In this document: one piece after another, positions 13,467-16,247 of the stretch
Layout of the letters: every line of letters begins with the position of its first letter
Position numbering within the stretch: the stretch's first letter is position 1
Assembly: GCA_016718605.1 (NCBI GenBank)
Contig: JADKCY010000034.1
Span: forward strand, 1 to 16,247
Length of the DNA: 16,247 nucleotides
Direction of reading: 5' to 3'
Source of the DNA: Lysobacterales bacterium
GTDB lineage: Bacteria; Pseudomonadota; Gammaproteobacteria; Xanthomonadales; Xanthomonadaceae
Notes under the pieces: model-generated
Database searches by the model: none
What the model saw: only the letters and a program-made list of their open reading frames with translations
Told to the model about the DNA's origin: nothing
Position numbers and translations under genes: made by a program

Positions 13467-14066
13467 GTTTCATCATTCAGCCAGGGGCTGTTGCGGTTCC
13501 TGAAGCGCTGATTCCAATCGGCACGGGGGCAGGGGTTACTTCTGATTCGGCGCTTGGTTTTGCTGTTGATTTAGACCTTCAGACTAAAACGCTAACCGTC
13601 GGTGATATTGAACTAAACACCACATCCGGGGAAGACGCGCCTATATCAACACACAAATAGCGTTTCCGAATCTGAGACTACGACGGGGCTGGGAATATTC
13701 AGCCACCAGCGGCAAAGGCGGCGACCTTGAACTTTCGGGGGGTGATGATTCTGGCGCCTCCGCAGGCAGCGGCGGCACAGCGTCATTAGGCGGTGGCGAT
13801 TGCAACGGCTCGAACAACGCGGGCCTGTTTACATCGCGGGCGGTGATTCATCGGGGTTTGGTGGTGATGTTTTGATCACAAACGGGCAGGGGTCGTCGTC
13901 GCCGTTGAACGGGTCGCTTCGCTTGAACGGCTTCAGCGCTGCAAACGCCGGGCAGACCGTGAATTACACGAATGTCGGCCCCGGCTCTGCTGCTGTCTCA
14001 ATTCGTCGCTGGGTTCGCGTGGTGATTGACGGAAATGTGGGATGGTTCCCGCATTTCGGGGTTTGA
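13463..14066 (+). pseudogene. Frameshift-broken fibre/spike gene, paralogue of the next gene
   Basis: The copy begins at GTG 13463 (AGGGG upstream) as MSFIIQPGAVAVPEALIPIG and the frame stops at 13660. A glycine-rich continuation (SATSGKGGDLELSGGDDSG) then lies in another frame from about 13680 to 13815. The end (VYIAGGDSSGFGGDVLITNG to VGPGSAAVSIRRW and WFPHFGV) lies in the third frame up to the stop at 14066. The start and end match the intact neighbour (MSFIVQPSGSIAVPP; VGPGSAAVSIKRW; WLPHFGV). Two apparent one-base losses are needed, one between 13612 and 13658 and one near 13815. Either the copy is decayed or the assembly contains errors; ordinary programmed frameshifting twice is unlikely. 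ORFs at 13463-13660 and 13800-14066 are its fragments. Confidence 0.7.
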
Positions 14067-14067
14067 T

Positions 14068-14790
14068 ATGAGCTTCATCGTTCAACCCTCGGGAAGTATC
14101 GCGGTTCCGCCTAACCGCGTGCCCTATGGCGATGGCGCGGGCACAGGGCTTGATTCGTCGGCCGCTTTCTCTTTTGACCCGCTGACGAATACGCTCACGG
14201 TCGATTCTGCCGTGATCGGTGAGCTGATTGCAGCGGCTGCGCAAGACCTTGTTTTGCAGGCTGAGTCTGCTACGTCAGGGAACACTGCGGGCAATGATGT
14301 GAACATCACGGCCGGTGATGGTTTTGGAAGTGGCGCCGGGGGCGCTGTTTTAATCACCAGCGGCTCAGACGGCTCGGGGGGCGATGGCGCTGTCTTGAAC
14401 GTTTACGGATCAACCTCGGGGCTACCCTCTGGTGGAATTCTCATGACAGGCGGCGCCAGCGCGAACGGAACCGCGCTGGGAGCGTCTTTCGAAGCTCGCG
14501 GTGCTGGCGCCGGTGGCGTTGGCGGATATGCACGCATCACCGGCGGAAACATTTCGTCAAGCGGTGGCGTTGGCGGCGGGGTCATTTTCACGATGGGGAC
14601 GGGCGGCAGCGGCGGCGGGCCGGGCCAGTTCTTTCTAAATAACTCGTGGGCCGATAATAACGCTCAAACCGTTACGGTCGGAAATGTCGGGCCCGGGTCT
14701 GCCGCTGTCTCAATTAAGCGCTGGATTCCGTTCGCGGTAAATGATGGTAACGGCTACCAATACGGATGGCTTCCGCATTTTGGTGTTTGA
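14068..14790 (+). CDS. Glycine-rich fibre or spike protein, putative receptor binding (240 aa)
   Basis: Intact copy starting at ATG 14068, one base after the stop of the broken paralogue. Residues 1-50 form a conserved head (FIVQPSGSIAVPPNRVPYGD, then SFDPLTNTLTVDSAVIGE), a pattern common near the start of phage fibre proteins. Residues about 70-205 are strongly Gly/Ser/Ala-rich with a repeating hydrophobic position (AGDGFGSGAGGAVLITSGSD, GGVGGYARITGGN, SGGVGGGVIFTMG), as in beta-helical or polyglycine-type adhesins. A conserved C-terminus follows (VGPGSAAVSIKRW...WLPHFGV). It most likely projects from the virion and binds the host surface. This is inferred from architecture, not from a known family match. 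Confidence 0.65.
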   Translation: MSFIVQPSGSIAVPPNRVPYGDGAGTGLDSSAAFSFDPLTNTLTVDSAVIGELIAAAAQDLVLQAESATSGNTAGNDVNITAGDGFGSGAGGAVLITSGSDGSGGDGAVLNVYGSTSGLPSGGILMTGGASANGTALGASFEARGAGAGGVGGYARITGGNISSSGGVGGGVIFTMGTGGSGGGPGQFFLNNSWADNNAQTVTVGNVGPGSAAVSIKRWIPFAVNDGNGYQYGWLPHFGV

Positions 14791-14810
14791 ATCTCTGAAA
14801 GGTTTTTGAT

Positions 14811-15089
14811 ATGGCACGCGTTGTTGTTCCTTCCACCACCCTTGTTGGTCGCAAGCTTTTGGCTCTTGCTTCGTCGGTGATTTATTCGCAGCAAGAATGC
14901 GAACGGCTCTTGAACATTGTGAATCAAATCACCAACGACGGCGCCGCTCGGGCGAATCTTGAATCGTCGGCTGAATCCTCCATGCCGGTTGGCAGTGGCA
15001 ATGGGATTTATGTGGGACTGACGAACATCAAGACGGCGCTTGATTCGCTCGCGGGCACTTTGTCATCAATCGACAAGGGCGAGCGCTAA
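14811..15089 (+). CDS. Small helical protein of unknown function (92 aa)
   Basis: AAAGG upstream sets ATG 14811, 20 bases after the fibre gene. The product is helical: residues 10-60 contain VGRKLLALASSVIYSQQECERLLNIV-type amphipathic helix with a single Cys, and the C-terminal part TNIKTALDSLAGTLSSIDKG is another helix. No known motif is seen. It is the last gene of the plus-strand operon and ends at the convergent terminator. Confidence 0.7.
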   Translation: MARVVVPSTTLVGRKLLALASSVIYSQQECERLLNIVNQITNDGAARANLESSAESSMPVGSGNGIYVGLTNIKTALDSLAGTLSSIDKGER

Positions 15090-15126
15090 AAGAAAACCCC
15101 CGGGGCGCTTCACAGCGACCGGGGGT
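15088..15126 (-). terminator. Convergent terminator for the minus-strand operon
   Basis: ACCCCCGG (15096-15103) pairs with CCGGGGGT (15119-15126) and an inner CGCT/AGCG stem with loop TCAC extends the hairpin. On the minus strand the stem is followed by TTTTCTTTT (complement of 15088-15096), a proper T-tract; the plus strand has none. Further small inverted repeats (GGGCG/CGCCC, GCACAT/ATGTGC) lie at 15129-15170. Confidence 0.75.
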
Positions 15127-15178
15127 GAATGGGCGTTGCGCCCTTGGCACATCCCGCAAAGAATGTGCGCTCAGTGTA

Positions 15179-15454
15179 TCAGGTTTGACCCGGGTCAGGG
15201 TCTTTTTCTTCGCGCTCGCCTGAGGCTTTGCTTTTCTGGTCGATCACGGGCTGGGTTCGGAATTCGAACATGGTTGATCTTGCGATCTGGGTGCGCTGGT
15301 CTTGCTCGGGGCGCATGATGTGGCGAGCGGTCATTTCAACGATTCGGCGCAATAGGGGGTCTGCCATGCTTTGCTCGAATTCGTGGGGCCAGCCTAGGTT
15401 TCGCCTTGATTGCCACGCGGCTTTGAGTTGGTGCTCGGTGAGGTGGTTCGGCAT
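15179..15454 (-). CDS. Small protein of unknown function (91 aa)
   Basis: The ATG (complement of 15452-15454) is preceded by AAGGGGTC, which chooses it over a longer upstream reading. The product starts with LTEHQLKAAWQSRRNLGWPHEFEQ-like amphipathic helices, includes a helical RRIVEMTARHIMR segment, and ends in a disordered charged tail (KASGEREEKDPDPG). It overlaps the preceding minus-strand gene by 61 bases. Small proteins of this composition are common in phage accessory regions, but I cannot assign a function. It is the last gene of the minus-strand operon. Confidence 0.6.
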   Translation of the reverse strand: MPNHLTEHQLKAAWQSRRNLGWPHEFEQSMADPLLRRIVEMTARHIMRPEQDQRTQIARSTMFEFRTQPVIDQKSKASGEREEKDPDPGQT

Positions 15455-15627
15455 GTTGACCCCTTGCGCTCGTTGATGCTCAAGTGTAGGGCTTCGGGGC
15501 CGCAGATGCCACCGGATGCCCTGGCGTTTGAGACTGGGATTGTCCTCACCGTGAATGCGCAGGTTCTGCCCAAGCCTTCGGGGCCTGTGCCGTGTCGGCA
15601 TAGGTCGCATGCGCGGTAGGGGCTCAT
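15394..15627 (-). CDS. Small four-cysteine, probably zinc-binding protein (77 aa)
   Basis: The start (complement of 15625-15627) overlaps the previous stop as ATGA, so it is translationally coupled; the local Shine-Dalgarno site is weak. The N-terminal half carries Cys7-x2-Cys10, His12, Cys23 and Cys42 (ACDLCRHG, RTCAF, GGICGPEA), the layout of the small zinc-ribbon proteins found in many phage accessory regions. The C-terminal third is Ser/Thr/Arg-rich without structure and may partly reflect the overlap with the next gene. Its role is unknown. Confidence 0.6.
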   Translation of the reverse strand: MSPYRACDLCRHGTGPEGLGRTCAFTVRTIPVSNARASGGICGPEALHLSINERKGSTCRTTSPSTNSKPRGNQGET

Positions 15628-15812
15628 GGTTTTGGCTTTTTGTATAGGAGGACGTTATACATGCCGCCTATCATCGTGATGCCGCCTGCGGGTTTGTAGC
15701 CTTGTGCAAGATAACCATGCATCGCAGACACCAATTCTAGGATTGTTTTGGCTGTGATTGATGCGCAGCAATCATCGGCGATTATGCCTTCGGTGATTTT
15801 TTCGTAGGTCAT
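15624..15812 (-). CDS. DUF1737-like small protein (62 aa)
   Basis: AGGAG eight bases upstream (complement near 15822) gives a clear ribosome site. The C-terminal half, AQGYKPAGGITMIGGMYNVLLYK, has the 'GW/Y-x-P-x-GG-(x)-GG-x-Y-x-x-x-(L/M)' pattern of the small DUF1737-type domain, a short alpha/beta module of unknown function seen in bacteria and phages. The preceding helix (SITAKTILELVSAMHGYL) fits the same fold. The two adjacent Cys (15-16) are unusual. The assignment is by pattern only. Confidence 0.6.
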   Translation of the reverse strand: MTYEKITEGIIADDCCASITAKTILELVSAMHGYLAQGYKPAGGITMIGGMYNVLLYKKPKP

Positions 15813-15846
15813 TCACATCTCCTAATTTAAGTTAGGCCACGCCAAT

Positions 15847-16080
15847 TCAGCGGCCCAGCTTCCGCGCCTTCTTATCGGCCTTGCGGCGCTCGACGGCTTC
15901 ATTGTGCTCTGCAATCTCGCGGGCCAGCGCGGTGTCGCTGCGCGGCGGTGTCGGCCTGCGATTGTTGCCGCTGCCAGCGTGGCGCAGTGGCACCGACTCT
16001 GCTATTGCGTGGCACGCGCCCATCATTGCAATCGCCATCGCTGCCATCAGGCTGGCTCGACTGTTTCCGCTGATTCTCAT
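15847..16080 (-). CDS. Small secreted or membrane-targeted protein (77 aa)
   Basis: GAGGTG seven bases before the ATG (complement of 16078-16080) marks a strong start. The N-terminus looks like a signal peptide: MRISGNSRASL, hydrophobic MAAMAIAMMGACHAIA, possible cleavage before ES. MGAC is a weak lipobox, so a lipoprotein is possible. The mature part is Arg/Pro/Ala-rich with a charged helical end (REIAEHNEAVERRKADKKAR). It is the first gene of the minus-strand operon. Function unknown. Confidence 0.55.
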   Translation of the reverse strand: MRISGNSRASLMAAMAIAMMGACHAIAESVPLRHAGSGNNRRPTPPRSDTALAREIAEHNEAVERRKADKKARKLGR

Positions 16081-16247
16081 GTTTCACCTCGTTCCTTTCA
16101 ACACCCCCACATTACCACAGCAGAGACAACATGCACAAATTAAATTGTAAATTGCAGGCCCGCTTTTGGGGGATGGTTTTGGTGAGCGTTTTTGTTAGCG
16201 CGTGTTTGGGTGCGCGAAATAAAAATCGCGTTTTTCAGGAACTCGTG
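16081..16247. other. Noncoding right edge
   Basis: This 167-base stretch has no convincing gene. It holds an AT-rich patch with repeated AAATT (16137-16156) and a terminator-like hairpin CGCGA/TCGCG (16213-16217 with 16226-16230) followed by five T. It should carry the promoter of the minus-strand operon, but no convincing -35/-10 pair was found. It does not match the left edge in inverted orientation. Confidence 0.5.

Noticed and set aside
15455..15610. Upstream extension of the minus-strand gene at 15179-15454
   Set aside because: The extension is Arg/Pro/His-rich, overlaps the zinc-ribbon-like gene, and a better ribosome site exists before the ATG at 15454.
15228..15619. Plus-strand ORFs at the right end (15228-15476 and 15410-15619)
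   Set aside because: They have no ribosome sites, overlap well-supported minus-strand genes, and lie beyond the plus-strand operon.
16081..16247. Inverted terminal repeat with the left edge
   Set aside because: The reverse complement of the right edge shows no similarity to the first 60 bases.

Overview
The window looks like most of the genome of a small bacterial DNA virus of the kind that replicates by protein priming (the replication style of PRD1-like tailless phages and phi29). The decisive gene is a family-B DNA polymerase at 693-2552, directly preceded by a gene that sits where a terminal protein usually does. I see no terminase, portal, tail tube, tape measure, integrase, tRNA, rRNA, CRISPR array or insertion sequence. 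The host is probably a Gram-negative bacterium: the lysozyme-like gene carries the GIRNNNPGNI motif common in proteobacterial phages, and Shine-Dalgarno sites of AGGAG/GAGGTG type are frequent. I cannot name the virus or its family, and several functions below are inferences.

Layout. (1) 2-4026, plus strand: replication module with a left-truncated putative terminal protein, DNA polymerase, three small genes of unknown function and a probable single-stranded-DNA-binding protein, closed by a hairpin terminator (4066-4088). This part is visibly richer in A+T than the rest at its left end. (2) 4103-10343: virion and membrane module. It holds an acidic/Gln-rich protein, a transglutaminase-fold protein, a run of proteins ending (or nearly ending) in a single hydrophobic helix, a possible frameshifted gene pair, and very basic proteins with repeated Asn-Pro motifs. 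(3) 10403-12165: beta-rich, probable capsid proteins; two of them end in the same DGVxxRAxQ motif. (4) 12167-13466: lysis genes (lytic transglycosylase-like protein with an N-terminal membrane anchor, 3TM holin, small membrane protein). (5) 13463-15089: tandem glycine-rich fibre or spike genes, the first broken by frameshifts and the second intact, then a small helical protein. (6) 15088-16080, minus strand: a four-gene operon of small proteins running towards the virion genes and ending in a strong hairpin terminator.

Reading the pieces together: the polymerase would start at a protein covalently bound to the genome ends, the SSB would protect displaced strands, the capsid pair and tail-anchored proteins would build a virion that probably has an inner membrane, the basic NP-repeat proteins could neutralise packaged DNA, and the lysis cassette and fibres would handle exit and attachment. 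The packaging ATPase expected of PRD1-like viruses is not recognisable in the window. The left edge cuts the first gene and no inverted terminal repeat is visible between the two edges, so the true ends are not shown.
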